Source: Beijerinckiaceae bacterium (GTDB lineage Bacteria > Pseudomonadota > Alphaproteobacteria > Rhizobiales > Beijerinckiaceae). Taken from it: a stretch of 21,291 nt of DNA. The stretch spans positions 1 through 21,291 of the forward strand of contig CANGOK010000020.1 of NCBI GenBank assembly GCA_947455285.1. The letters run 5' to 3'. How positions within the stretch are numbered: position 1 is the stretch's first letter; each line of letters begins with the position of its first letter. The notes beneath the pieces are model-generated. The model made no database searches. It was not told the origin of the DNA and saw nothing but the letters and a program-made list of their open reading frames with translations. Below are positions 5,749 to 13,378 of the stretch, piece by piece. The position numbers and the translations under genes are program-made.

Positions 5749-8424
5749 TTAGTGCGCGGCGGCCTTCTGGGCGATGGCTTCGCAGATGGCGGCCAGAGCC
5801 TTGTCGGCGCCCGCGCCGTCAGGACCGCCAGCCTGGGCCATGTCAGGCCGTCCGCCGCCGCCCTTGCCGCCGAGCTGTTCGGCTGCGATGCGCACGAAAT
5901 CCACCGCGTTGAACTTGGCGGTCAAGTCCGGCGTCACGCCGACGACCACGCCAGCCTTGCCGTCTTCCGCGACGCCCACGATGGCGACGATGCCGGAGCC
6001 GACCTTCGTCTTGGCCTCGTCCGCGAGCGACTTTAGGTCCTTCATTTCGACGCCAGTGACCGCGCGGGCGAAGAGCTTCACGCCTGAGACGTCGCGCAGC
6101 CCGTCATCGCTTCCGCCGCCGCCGCCGCCCATGGCGAGCTTGCGGCGCGCTTCGGTCAATTCGCGCTCAAGCTTGCGGCGATCTTCGATAAGAGCCGCAA
6201 GGCGTTCGGCGGCGTCATCGGCGGGCGCCTTCAACAGGCTTGCGATCTCGCGCAGACGCTTGCCTTCTTCGTTGAGATGCTGGCGGGCGCCATCGGCGGT
6301 CTTTGCCTCAAGGCGCCGCACGCCCGAGGCCACCGCGCTCTCGCCCACGATGGAGACAAGGCCGATGTCGCCGGTGCGCCGCACATGGGTGCCGCCGCAA
6401 AGTTCGATGGAGAAGGGCTTGCCGGCGCGCTCGCCTTCGGTCTCCACGCCCATGGTCACGACGCGGACCTCGTCGCCGTATTTCTCGCCGAAGAGCGCGC
6501 GGGCGCCTGACTCGCGCGCGTCGTCGACGGCCATGAGGCGCGTCTCCACGGGGCCGTTCTGAAGGACCATGCGGTTCGCGATTTCCTCGACCTGCGCCAG
6601 CTCATCGTCGCTGATGGGCTTGGGATGGGCGAAGTCGAAGCGAAGCCGGTCGGGCGAGACCAGCGAGCCCTTCTGCGCCACATGATCGCCGAGCACCTGA
6701 CGCAGCGCTTCGTGCAGCAGATGGGTGGCGGAATGGTTGGCGCGGATGGCGCCGCGGCGGGTGTGATCGACCTCGAGTTCGAGGGCCTGGCCCTTGCGCA
6801 GGGCGCCGAGTTCAACGGTCGCCTCGTGCACGAAGAGATCGCCGAGCTTCTTCTGGGTGTTGGTGACGCGCACCTTGAGGCCGACCGCGCTCATGGCGCC
6901 GGTGTCGCCGACCTGACCGCCGGATTCTCCATAGAACGGGGTCTGGTTGAGCACCACGAGGCCGCTCTGTCCGGCCTCCAGCGCCTCGACTTCCTTGCCG
7001 CCCGCGATAAGCGCAGCGACGACGCCTTCAGCGCGCTCAGTCTCGTAGCCGAGATATTCGGTCGCGCCGACCTGATCGCGCACGCCGAACCAGACGGTTT
7101 CGGTCGCCGCCTCACCAGAGCCAGACCAAGCCTTGCGGGCCTCGGCGCGCTGGCGCTCCATGGCGGCGGAAAAAGCTTCGGTGTCGACGCCGACGCCGCG
7201 CGCGCGCAGAGCTTCCTGCGTCAGGTCGAGCGGGAAGCCATAGGTGTCATAAAGCTTGAAGGCGATCTCGCCATTGAGCCTCTGGCCGCTGACAAGATCG
7301 GCCGCTTCTTCGTCGAGGATGGAGAGGCCGCGCGCCAGAGTGGTGCGGAAGCGCGTCTCTTCGACCCGCAGGGTCTCGCTGATGAGCGCTTCGGCGCGGA
7401 GGAGTTCGGGATAGGCCTGACCCATTTCGCGGGTGAGCGCGGGCACGAGGCGCCACATGAGGGGATCGCGAGCGCCGAGCAGCTGCGCATGGCGCATGGC
7501 GCGGCGCATGATGCGGCGCAGGACATAGCCGCGTCCTTCGTTCGAGGGCAGCACGCCATCAGCCACAAGAAAGGCGGATGCGCGCAGATGGTCGGCGATG
7601 ATGCGGTGGCTGGCCTTCTGGGGGCCGTCCGCGTCGACGCCGGTGGCGTCGGACGAGGCGCGGATCAGCGCGCGCATCAGGTCTATGTCATAGTTCGAAT
7701 GAACGCCCTGCAGGATCGCCGCGATGCGCTCGAGGCCCATGCCCGTGTCGATGGAGGGGCGGGGCAGGGGGATGCGCTGGCCGCCGTCCACCTGTTCGTA
7801 TTGCATGAAGACGAGGTTCCAGAATTCAAGGAACCGGTCGCCATCCTCATCGGGGCTGCCGGGAGGGCCGCCCTGCAGGGCCGGGCCTTGATCGTAGAAG
7901 ATTTCCGAGCAGGGGCCGCAGGGGCCGGTCTCGCCCATGGACCAGAAATTGTCTGATGTCGGGATGCGGATGATGCGATCGTCGTGGAAGCCGGCGATCT
8001 TCTTCCAGAGATCGAAGGCCTCGTCGTCGGTGTGATAGACGGTGACGAGCAGGCGATCCTTCGAAAGCGCGAATTCCTTGCTGATCAGCTTCCAGGCGAG
8101 TTCGATCGCTTCAGCCTTGAAATAATCGCCGAAGGAGAAATTGCCGAGCATCTCGAAGAAGGTGTGGTGGCGGGCGGTGTAGCCGACATTGTCGAGATCG
8201 TTGTGCTTGCCGCCTGCGCGCACGCACTTTTGCGCAGAGGCTGCGCGGCTGTAGGGTCGTTTCTCGGCGCCGGTGAAGACGTTCTTGAACTGGACCATGC
8301 CCGCATTGGTGAACATCAATGTCGGGTCATTGCGCGGCACGAGCGGCGAGGAGTCGACGACCGAGTGCCCGGCGCCCGCGAAATAATCAAGAAAAGTCGA
8401 CCGGATTTCGTTGACGCCGCTCAT
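5749..8424 (-). CDS. alaS: alanine-tRNA ligase
   Basis: An 891-residue, full-length alanyl-tRNA synthetase that charges tRNA(Ala) in the cytoplasm. The class II catalytic core is N-terminal (motif 2 region with RHHTFFEMLGNFSFGDYF at residues 85-102, motif 3 around DTGMGLERIA at 226-235). The editing domain has all four zinc ligands: H564 and H568 in HSATH, C676 and H680 in CGGTH. The C-terminal DHHA1/C-Ala domain ends with the GGKGGGG-RPDMAQAGG signature. A run of six Gly at 766-771 marks the linker before C-Ala and is encoded by a pure GCC-type repeat. An AGGA lies 12 bases before the start. It follows recA after 255 bases containing the recA terminator, so it needs its own promoter. Confidence 0.98.
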   Translation of the reverse strand: MSGVNEIRSTFLDYFAGAGHSVVDSSPLVPRNDPTLMFTNAGMVQFKNVFTGAEKRPYSRAASAQKCVRAGGKHNDLDNVGYTARHHTFFEMLGNFSFGDYFKAEAIELAWKLISKEFALSKDRLLVTVYHTDDEAFDLWKKIAGFHDDRIIRIPTSDNFWSMGETGPCGPCSEIFYDQGPALQGGPPGSPDEDGDRFLEFWNLVFMQYEQVDGGQRIPLPRPSIDTGMGLERIAAILQGVHSNYDIDLMRALIRASSDATGVDADGPQKASHRIIADHLRASAFLVADGVLPSNEGRGYVLRRIMRRAMRHAQLLGARDPLMWRLVPALTREMGQAYPELLRAEALISETLRVEETRFRTTLARGLSILDEEAADLVSGQRLNGEIAFKLYDTYGFPLDLTQEALRARGVGVDTEAFSAAMERQRAEARKAWSGSGEAATETVWFGVRDQVGATEYLGYETERAEGVVAALIAGGKEVEALEAGQSGLVVLNQTPFYGESGGQVGDTGAMSAVGLKVRVTNTQKKLGDLFVHEATVELGALRKGQALELEVDHTRRGAIRANHSATHLLHEALRQVLGDHVAQKGSLVSPDRLRFDFAHPKPISDDELAQVEEIANRMVLQNGPVETRLMAVDDARESGARALFGEKYGDEVRVVTMGVETEGERAGKPFSIELCGGTHVRRTGDIGLVSIVGESAVASGVRRLEAKTADGARQHLNEEGKRLREIASLLKAPADDAAERLAALIEDRRKLERELTEARRKLAMGGGGGGSDDGLRDVSGVKLFARAVTGVEMKDLKSLADEAKTKVGSGIVAIVGVAEDGKAGVVVGVTPDLTAKFNAVDFVRIAAEQLGGKGGGGRPDMAQAGGPDGAGADKALAAICEAIAQKAAAH

Positions 8425-8562
8425 GTGACGAACCGTTCCTGTTCAGCCGCGCCTGCGGCCTTGCCCAAGTCGCCGGGACCGAAATCGCCCGGAACTCTGA
8501 AAGGTCGCGGCGCTTCGTCAATACGGGGAAGATGCGCCTCAAGAAGGCGCTTTCACGCAAGG

Positions 8563-8589
8563 AAAAAGCCCGGACCTTTCGATCCGGGC
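8563..8589 (-). terminator. intrinsic terminator of recA
   Basis: On the minus strand GCCCGGA pairs with TCCGGGC around an 8-base loop, and the hairpin is followed directly by TTTTTCC. It stands 91 bases after the recA stop and separates recA from alaS. Confidence 0.88.
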
Positions 8590-8679
8590 TGTTCTAACGG
8601 CGGGATGGGAGACTGTCGAGTGAGAACCCTTGGTCAGCGGGGCGGATGCTCAGCTTTCTGAGGCGTCGCCCGGCAGGGG

Positions 8680-9750
8680 TCACTCGCCGTCGTCTTCCGG
8701 GCCGCCCGCATCGAGGATCTTCTCGGCGATGAGGCCGGCGTTCTCGCGGATGGCCATTTCGATGCGGTTCGCCGCGTCGGGGTTCTGTTTCAGGAAGGTC
8801 TTGGCGTTTTCACGGCCCTGACCGAGGCGCTGGCTGTCATAGGAGAACCAGGCGCCGGACTTCTCGACCACGCCGGCCTTGACGCCGAGATCGATCAGTT
8901 CGCCCATCTTCGAGACGCCTTCGCCATACATGATGTCGAATTCGACCTGCTTGAAGGGCGGCGCGACCTTGTTCTTGACGACCTTCACGCGGGTGGCGTT
9001 GCCCACCACTTCCTCGCGGTCCTTGATGGCGCCGGTGCGGCGGATGTCGAGGCGGACGGAAGCATAGAACTTGAGGGCGTTGCCGCCGGTCGTGGTCTCG
9101 GGAGAGCCATACATCACGCCGATCTTCATGCGGATCTGGTTGATGAAGATGACCATGGTTTTGGAGCGCGAGATCGAGGCGGTGAGCTTGCGCAGGGCCT
9201 GGCTCATCAGACGGGCCTGGAGGCCGGGCTGCACATCGCCCATTTCACCTTCGATTTCAGCGCGCGGGGTGAGGGCGGCGACCGAGTCGATGACCAGAAC
9301 GTCGACCGCGCCGGAACGCACGAGCGTGTCAGTGATTTCGAGCGCCTGTTCGCCGGTGTCAGGCTGGGAGATGAGGAGATCATCAAGATTGACGCCGAGC
9401 TTGCGAGCGTAAACGGGGTCAAGCGCATGTTCCGCGTCCACGAAGGCGCAGACGCCTCCGCGCTTTTGCGCCTCGGCGATGACATGCAGGGTCAGTGTGG
9501 TCTTGCCGGAGGATTCAGGCCCATAGATTTCGATGATGCGGCCGCGGGGCAGGCCGCCCACGCCCAGCGCGATGTCGAGGCCGATCGAACCGGTGGAGAC
9601 GGTCTCGATTTCGACCGCCTGCTGGTTCTTGCCGAGGCGCATGATCGAGCCCTTGCCGAAGGCCCGTTCGATCTGTGAGAGCGCGGCGTCGAGCGCCTTT
9701 GTCTTGTCCACGGAGGTTCCTTCCACAAGGCGGAGATTCGCTTGGCTCAT
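8680..9750 (-). CDS. recA: recombinase RecA
   Basis: A 356-residue RecA, the ATP-dependent strand-exchange protein and LexA co-protease of homologous recombination and the SOS response. The Walker A motif GPESSGKTT is at residues 77-85, the Walker B strand VDVLVIDSVAAL is near 142-153, and loop regions including QALRKLTASI and FINQIRMKIGVMYG are intact. The C-terminus is acidic (GGPEDDGE), as in other RecA proteins, and the length matches the family. An AGGA ribosome site precedes the start. A LexA box and candidate promoter lie upstream, and a strong terminator lies downstream, so it appears to be a single-gene transcription unit. Confidence 0.99.
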   Translation of the reverse strand: MSQANLRLVEGTSVDKTKALDAALSQIERAFGKGSIMRLGKNQQAVEIETVSTGSIGLDIALGVGGLPRGRIIEIYGPESSGKTTLTLHVIAEAQKRGGVCAFVDAEHALDPVYARKLGVNLDDLLISQPDTGEQALEITDTLVRSGAVDVLVIDSVAALTPRAEIEGEMGDVQPGLQARLMSQALRKLTASISRSKTMVIFINQIRMKIGVMYGSPETTTGGNALKFYASVRLDIRRTGAIKDREEVVGNATRVKVVKNKVAPPFKQVEFDIMYGEGVSKMGELIDLGVKAGVVEKSGAWFSYDSQRLGQGRENAKTFLKQNPDAANRIEMAIRENAGLIAEKILDAGGPEDDGE

Positions 9751-9819
9751 GGGTGCTGATCCTTCTGGCAGGCGCTTTTGAATTGCGCAACGGGTTGGTT
9801 CGATCTATCCAATGCCAGA

Positions 9820-9847
9820 AGCGTACCTTGTTTGTTCTCTAACACAA
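9820..9847 (-). promoter_or_regulatory. candidate recA promoter
   Basis: On the minus strand TTGTGT (9847-9842), 16 bases, then TACGCT (9825-9820). The -35 box abuts the LexA box, the expected geometry for LexA repression. The -10 match is only moderate. Confidence 0.45.
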
Positions 9848-9862
9848 GTTCTTTTTTTGTTC
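9848..9862. promoter_or_regulatory. LexA (SOS) box of recA
   Basis: GTTC-TTTTTTT-GTTC, an exact match to the alphaproteobacterial LexA site GTTC-N7-GTTC (reads GAAC-N7-GAAC towards recA). Further half-sites flank it: GTTC at 9834-9837 and GAAC at 9869-9872. Confidence 0.87.
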
Positions 9863-9887
9863 TCATGGGAACTTTTTTATAAGCCCC

Positions 9888-10640
9888 TCAACTTTCGTGC
9901 GTTTCGCCGCCGTTCACTGCTATCACCTGCCCATCGATATAGGAGGCGGCGTCGGAAACGAGGAAGCTCGCCACCCGCGCGATTTCGCTAGCGGAACCAA
10001 TGCGGCCCGCCAAAGTGCGGCGGCTGAGTCGGCGCACGGCCTTCTCGTCGTAATGCGCCATCATGGCGGTGTCGGTGGCGCCGGGGCTCACGGCGTTGAC
10101 GCGGATATGGAGCGGCGCGAAAGAGCGCGCCAGGGCGCCCACGAGACCAATGACCGCAGCCTTGGAGGTCACGAAGGCCGGGCAGCTGCTGACTTCACCG
10201 CCATGGCCGCTCAAATTCACGGATCCGGAACTCGTCAGGACAATGGCGCCGCCGCCCGTCTTGCGCATGGCTTCGGCGGCCGCCTTGGCCATCAGGAAAG
10301 TGCCGGTCACGTTGATTGAAAGGAGTTTGTTGAACTCTTCTGGCTCAAGGTGGCGCCAGTCATGGTCGGAGTGAACGCCAGCCATGTGAATGAGGCCGTC
10401 GAGGCGTCCGAAGCGCTCCACCGTCGCCGCCACGACCGCCCTGCAGCTCGCCTGATCCGAGACATCGAGCTTTTGCAACAAGAGGGTGTCAGTCGCATCG
10501 TCATGGACATCGTCGTCATGGAAGGGTTTCAGGTCGGCCGCGCAGACCCGCTTGCCTTCATGCAGGAGCAGATCGGCGCATGCGCCGCCAATGCCGCCCG
10601 CCGCGCCGGTGACAAGAATAACCCTGGCCTTTGAAGACAT
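9888..10640 (-). CDS. SDR-fold protein lacking the catalytic Tyr
   Basis: A 250-residue protein of the classical short-chain dehydrogenase/reductase family. The Rossmann nucleotide site TGAAGGIG is at residues 11-18, the acidic D36 in AADLK could select NAD(H), the LDV and structural Asn (INVTG, N110) motifs are present, and the C-terminal VNGG is normal. The catalytic YxxxK is changed: the sequence reads AFVTSK, with Phe156 in place of Tyr and Lys160 kept. The usual NNAG is HMAG. A loop of about five extra residues precedes this site. It may bind a nucleotide without acting as a normal dehydrogenase. The ATG at 10640 is preferred because the GGGGGA ribosome site is two bases from the alternative ATG at 10646 but eight from this one. 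It lies between cckA and recA. Confidence 0.85.
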   Translation of the reverse strand: MSSKARVILVTGAAGGIGGACADLLLHEGKRVCAADLKPFHDDDVHDDATDTLLLQKLDVSDQASCRAVVAATVERFGRLDGLIHMAGVHSDHDWRHLEPEEFNKLLSINVTGTFLMAKAAAEAMRKTGGGAIVLTSSGSVNLSGHGGEVSSCPAFVTSKAAVIGLVGALARSFAPLHIRVNAVSPGATDTAMMAHYDEKAVRRLSRRTLAGRIGSASEIARVASFLVSDAASYIDGQVIAVNGGETHES

Positions 10641-10656
10641 ATTCATTCCCCCGGGC

Positions 10657-10670
10657 GTTGCAAACGCAAC
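10657..10670. repeat. inverted repeat GTTGC-N4-GCAAC before the SDR gene
   Basis: GTTGC at 10657-10661 and GCAAC at 10666-10670 flank AAAC. It sits in the 31 bases between the cckA stop and the SDR start, just upstream of the ribosome site, and resembles in sequence the operator in front of the esterase gene. Confidence 0.35.
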
Positions 10671-10671
10671 A

Positions 10672-13191
10672 TCAGTTCAGACTTCCCTTTACCGCCTCGA
10701 CGAGTTGCTTGAGCGTGAAAGGTTTCGGCAGGAAGCCGAAGTCCTCGCCAGCAGGAAGATTCTTCTGGAAAGCATCTTCTGCATAGCCGGACACAAAGAT
10801 AACCTTGCATTTTATGCCGCGTTTACGCAACTCGCCAAACATGGTGGGCCCATCCATTTCCGGCATCACCACATCAGAGACGATGAGATCTATCTTTCCG
10901 CCCTGCGCCTCCACCACGTCGAGGGCTTCAAGGCCGGAGGCGGCTTCAAGCACCGTATAGCCGCGAGAGGCCAGCGCTCTGGCGCCGAACGCGCGCACGG
11001 CTTCCTCATCCTCGACGAGCAGGATCGTGTCGCGGCCGGTGAGATCCGCTGCGGGCGCCTTGGCGGCTTCTTCCACGGGCGCGGCTTCTGCGGTTTCGGC
11101 GGGTATATGGCGGGGCAGGAAGATGCGGAACGTCGTGCCCTTGCCCACGGTGGAGTCGCAAAGGATCCAGCCGCCGGTCTGGCGCACGATTCCGTAGGCC
11201 ATCGAGAGGCCGAGACCCGTGCCCTTGCCGACTTCCTTGGTGGTGAAGAAGGGCTCGAAGATCTTCTCCTTCACATCCTCGGGGATGCCCATGCCGGTGT
11301 CGCTGACCTCGACCAGCACATATTCTGCGGGCGTCAGGCTCTCTTCATTGAAGCGTGCGCAATCGGCGGGGCTGATGTTGGAGGTGCGGACCTCGATCCG
11401 CCCGCCATCGGGCATCGCGTCGCGCGCGTTGACCACAAGGTTGACGATGACATTTTCGAACTGGTTGATGTCGGCCAGCACCAGCCAGAGATCGCGCCCA
11501 TGCTTGAGATCGACTTCGATGGTTTCGCCGACGAGCCGACGCAGCAGCATTTGCAGTTCTGACAAAACATCGCCCAGTTGCAGAACCTGCAGACGCAGGG
11601 TCTGGCGGCGCGAGAAGGCCAGCAGCTGACGCACCAGCCCCGCCGCGCGATTGGCGTTCTGCTTGATCTGCATGATGTCCTGGAAGGACGGATCAGTCGG
11701 GCGATGGTTCGCCAGCAGCAGATCCGAATAGCCGATGATGGCGGTCAGAACATTGTTGAAGTCATGGGCCACGCCGCCAGCGAGCTGGCCGATGGCCTGC
11801 ATTTTCTGCGACTGGGCGAAATTCTGCTGCAGGGTGCGCTGCTCGGTCGTGTCGAGGGCGTAGATGGTCGCTGCCGCGCCGTCGCCGCCATCTTCGGCTG
11901 ATGACACGAAGAAGCGCGCCGAGTGACCGCCGTCGCCTGAAAGTTCGGCGTCGAGGGGGGCGATGTCGGTGACGCCCCTGACGGCGGCTTCGAGCGCCCT
12001 TTGCAGGGCGGGACGGTCGCGCTCGATGAGGGCGTCGTAAATGGAAGAAGGCGTTTCCGCATCCGCTCCCTTCTTGGCGTCGCGCGACAGGCGGATGAAG
12101 GCTGCGTTGGCGCGCAGAATCCGGCCTTCGCGATCGAGCGCAGCGATCGCCATGGGAGTCTGGTTGAAGAACCGCGCGAACCGCACCTCAGCGGCGCGCA
12201 GGTTCTCGGCAGGCTCCTCGCCGGGCGCGCGGTTGAGTACGAGGGTGCGCGAAGCGCCGGGCTGGCGGTCCTGCCCGAAGGCGACCCGATGCAGTAGCCG
12301 CACCGGCAGGCTTTGGCCATTGCGGCGCTTGAGATCGACGTCGAATTGTTCGGTCTTGACCGCGCCGGGCCCGCCTGAAACCGCCGCCACGAGAGCAGCC
12401 CCGTCGCCGGCGACGATGTTCGACAGTTTTTGCCCGCCCGAGCCCACCTGCGCGAGATCGTAATCAAGCCAGCCCGCGAGCGTGGCGTTCATATAGGTGA
12501 TGGCGCCGTAGCGATCGACGGAGAAGAAACCGGCTGGCGCGTGATCTAGGAAATTGATCGCGTGCTGGAGTTCCTGGAAGACATTCTCGTGGCGCTCGCG
12601 CTCGCGGGTCACATCAGCGATCATCCACAATGTCTCGCGGGGCTGACCGATTCGCTCCAGCGGACGCACCCGCACCCGGTACCAGCCCACATCTGCGTCG
12701 CCCATCAGGGGCGGGGTCATGCGCAGGTCTTCGGCTCCCTTCTTGCCCTCGCGGGCGGCCTGGGCGAGTCGGTAGATGGCTTCGGAGACTTCCGGCGCGC
12801 CCGAAAAGAGCCGCTCGACGGAGCGGATGTCAGCGGGGTCGCGGGCGCCCGACATGGCCATATAGGCCTCATTGGCATAGATGATATGCGTGTCGCCCTG
12901 AGTGACGAGGAGGCCTTCGCCAGCGGAATCCGCAATCTGCCTTGTAATGTCATCGCGAGAAGACTGTCCAGAAAGCTGAACAAATCCAATTGTATAGGCA
13001 AAAAGGGCGATGACGCCGACAACTGCAAGAAGGGCCAGAAGGCCAATCGTCACCCGCCCGGCCTGATCGGGCGGCAGGAAGGAAGAGGCGATGGCCGCCG
13101 AAACGAACAGAACCGCGAAGGCTAGCACAAGGGCTGGGCTGCCCTTTCGGTCCGACCGGTCGAATGCGCCCATTTTCGGCGTCTGGCTCAT
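10672..13191 (-). CDS. cckA: cell-cycle hybrid histidine kinase CckA
   Basis: An 839-residue membrane hybrid kinase. Two transmembrane helices (about residues 19-38 and 47-71) precede three PAS-like regions (about 80-195, 205-320 and 333-450), then the HisKA domain with phospho-acceptor H476 in GGVAHDFNNVLTAIIGYSDL, and the HATPase with N-box N588 (VNARDAM), G1 DTGMG (631-635) and G2 GKGTGLG. A C-terminal receiver has the acidic pocket VEDEE, phospho-acceptor D773 in SDVVMPEMDG and K823. In Caulobacter, CckA passes phosphate through ChpT to CtrA and CpdR to control the cell cycle. The GVAHDFNNVLTAIIGYSDLL box and the cckA-recA neighbourhood are typical of Hyphomicrobiales. A CtrA-type site lies in the divergent region upstream. 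Confidence 0.96.
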   Translation of the reverse strand: MSQTPKMGAFDRSDRKGSPALVLAFAVLFVSAAIASSFLPPDQAGRVTIGLLALLAVVGVIALFAYTIGFVQLSGQSSRDDITRQIADSAGEGLLVTQGDTHIIYANEAYMAMSGARDPADIRSVERLFSGAPEVSEAIYRLAQAAREGKKGAEDLRMTPPLMGDADVGWYRVRVRPLERIGQPRETLWMIADVTRERERHENVFQELQHAINFLDHAPAGFFSVDRYGAITYMNATLAGWLDYDLAQVGSGGQKLSNIVAGDGAALVAAVSGGPGAVKTEQFDVDLKRRNGQSLPVRLLHRVAFGQDRQPGASRTLVLNRAPGEEPAENLRAAEVRFARFFNQTPMAIAALDREGRILRANAAFIRLSRDAKKGADAETPSSIYDALIERDRPALQRALEAAVRGVTDIAPLDAELSGDGGHSARFFVSSAEDGGDGAAATIYALDTTEQRTLQQNFAQSQKMQAIGQLAGGVAHDFNNVLTAIIGYSDLLLANHRPTDPSFQDIMQIKQNANRAAGLVRQLLAFSRRQTLRLQVLQLGDVLSELQMLLRRLVGETIEVDLKHGRDLWLVLADINQFENVIVNLVVNARDAMPDGGRIEVRTSNISPADCARFNEESLTPAEYVLVEVSDTGMGIPEDVKEKIFEPFFTTKEVGKGTGLGLSMAYGIVRQTGGWILCDSTVGKGTTFRIFLPRHIPAETAEAAPVEEAAKAPAADLTGRDTILLVEDEEAVRAFGARALASRGYTVLEAASGLEALDVVEAQGGKIDLIVSDVVMPEMDGPTMFGELRKRGIKCKVIFVSGYAEDAFQKNLPAGEDFGFLPKPFTLKQLVEAVKGSLN

Positions 13192-13260
13192 GAGCTGGTT
13201 CCGTGGCTATACTTGAAAGCGGTCCCCCCGGGACCTCGATTCGCCCGCAGGATGAGGCCG

Positions 13261-13282
13261 GAGCATTGTGTTTGCAATGCTC
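13261..13282. repeat. perfect 8-bp inverted repeat in the cckA/fliO-like intergenic region
   Basis: GAGCATTG (13261-13268) and CAATGCTC (13275-13282) are exact inverted copies separated by TGTTTG. No U-tract follows on either strand, so an operator or leader hairpin is likelier than a terminator. A second, GC-rich inverted repeat, GGTCCC-CCC-GGGACC, is at 13221-13235 in the cckA leader. Confidence 0.6.
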
Positions 13283-13294
13283 GCTGGACATCCA

Positions 13295-13310
13295 TTAACC
13301 AAACATTAAC
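13295..13310. promoter_or_regulatory. CtrA-type binding site between cckA and the fliO-like gene
   Basis: TTAA at 13295-13298, seven bases, then TTAAC at 13306-13310: an exact match to the CtrA full site TTAA-N7-TTAA(C). A further TTAAC half-site is at 13345-13349. The site is 69 bases before the fliO-like start and 104 bases before the cckA start. Confidence 0.65.
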
Positions 13311-13378
13311 CCTATGGGGCGCCGCGAGCGTCAGTGTGTTAGTCTTAACATCAATCGCCGCTCGAGGCGGGCGGCAGG

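Noticed and set aside
6625..7956. 443-residue open frame on the plus strand inside alaS
   Set aside because: It is antisense to a complete, fully conserved alaS and arises from high GC at third positions; it has no recognisable domain.
10486..11562. 358-residue plus-strand frame over the SDR and cckA genes
   Set aside because: It crosses two unrelated minus-strand genes and has no domain; it is a compositional artefact.
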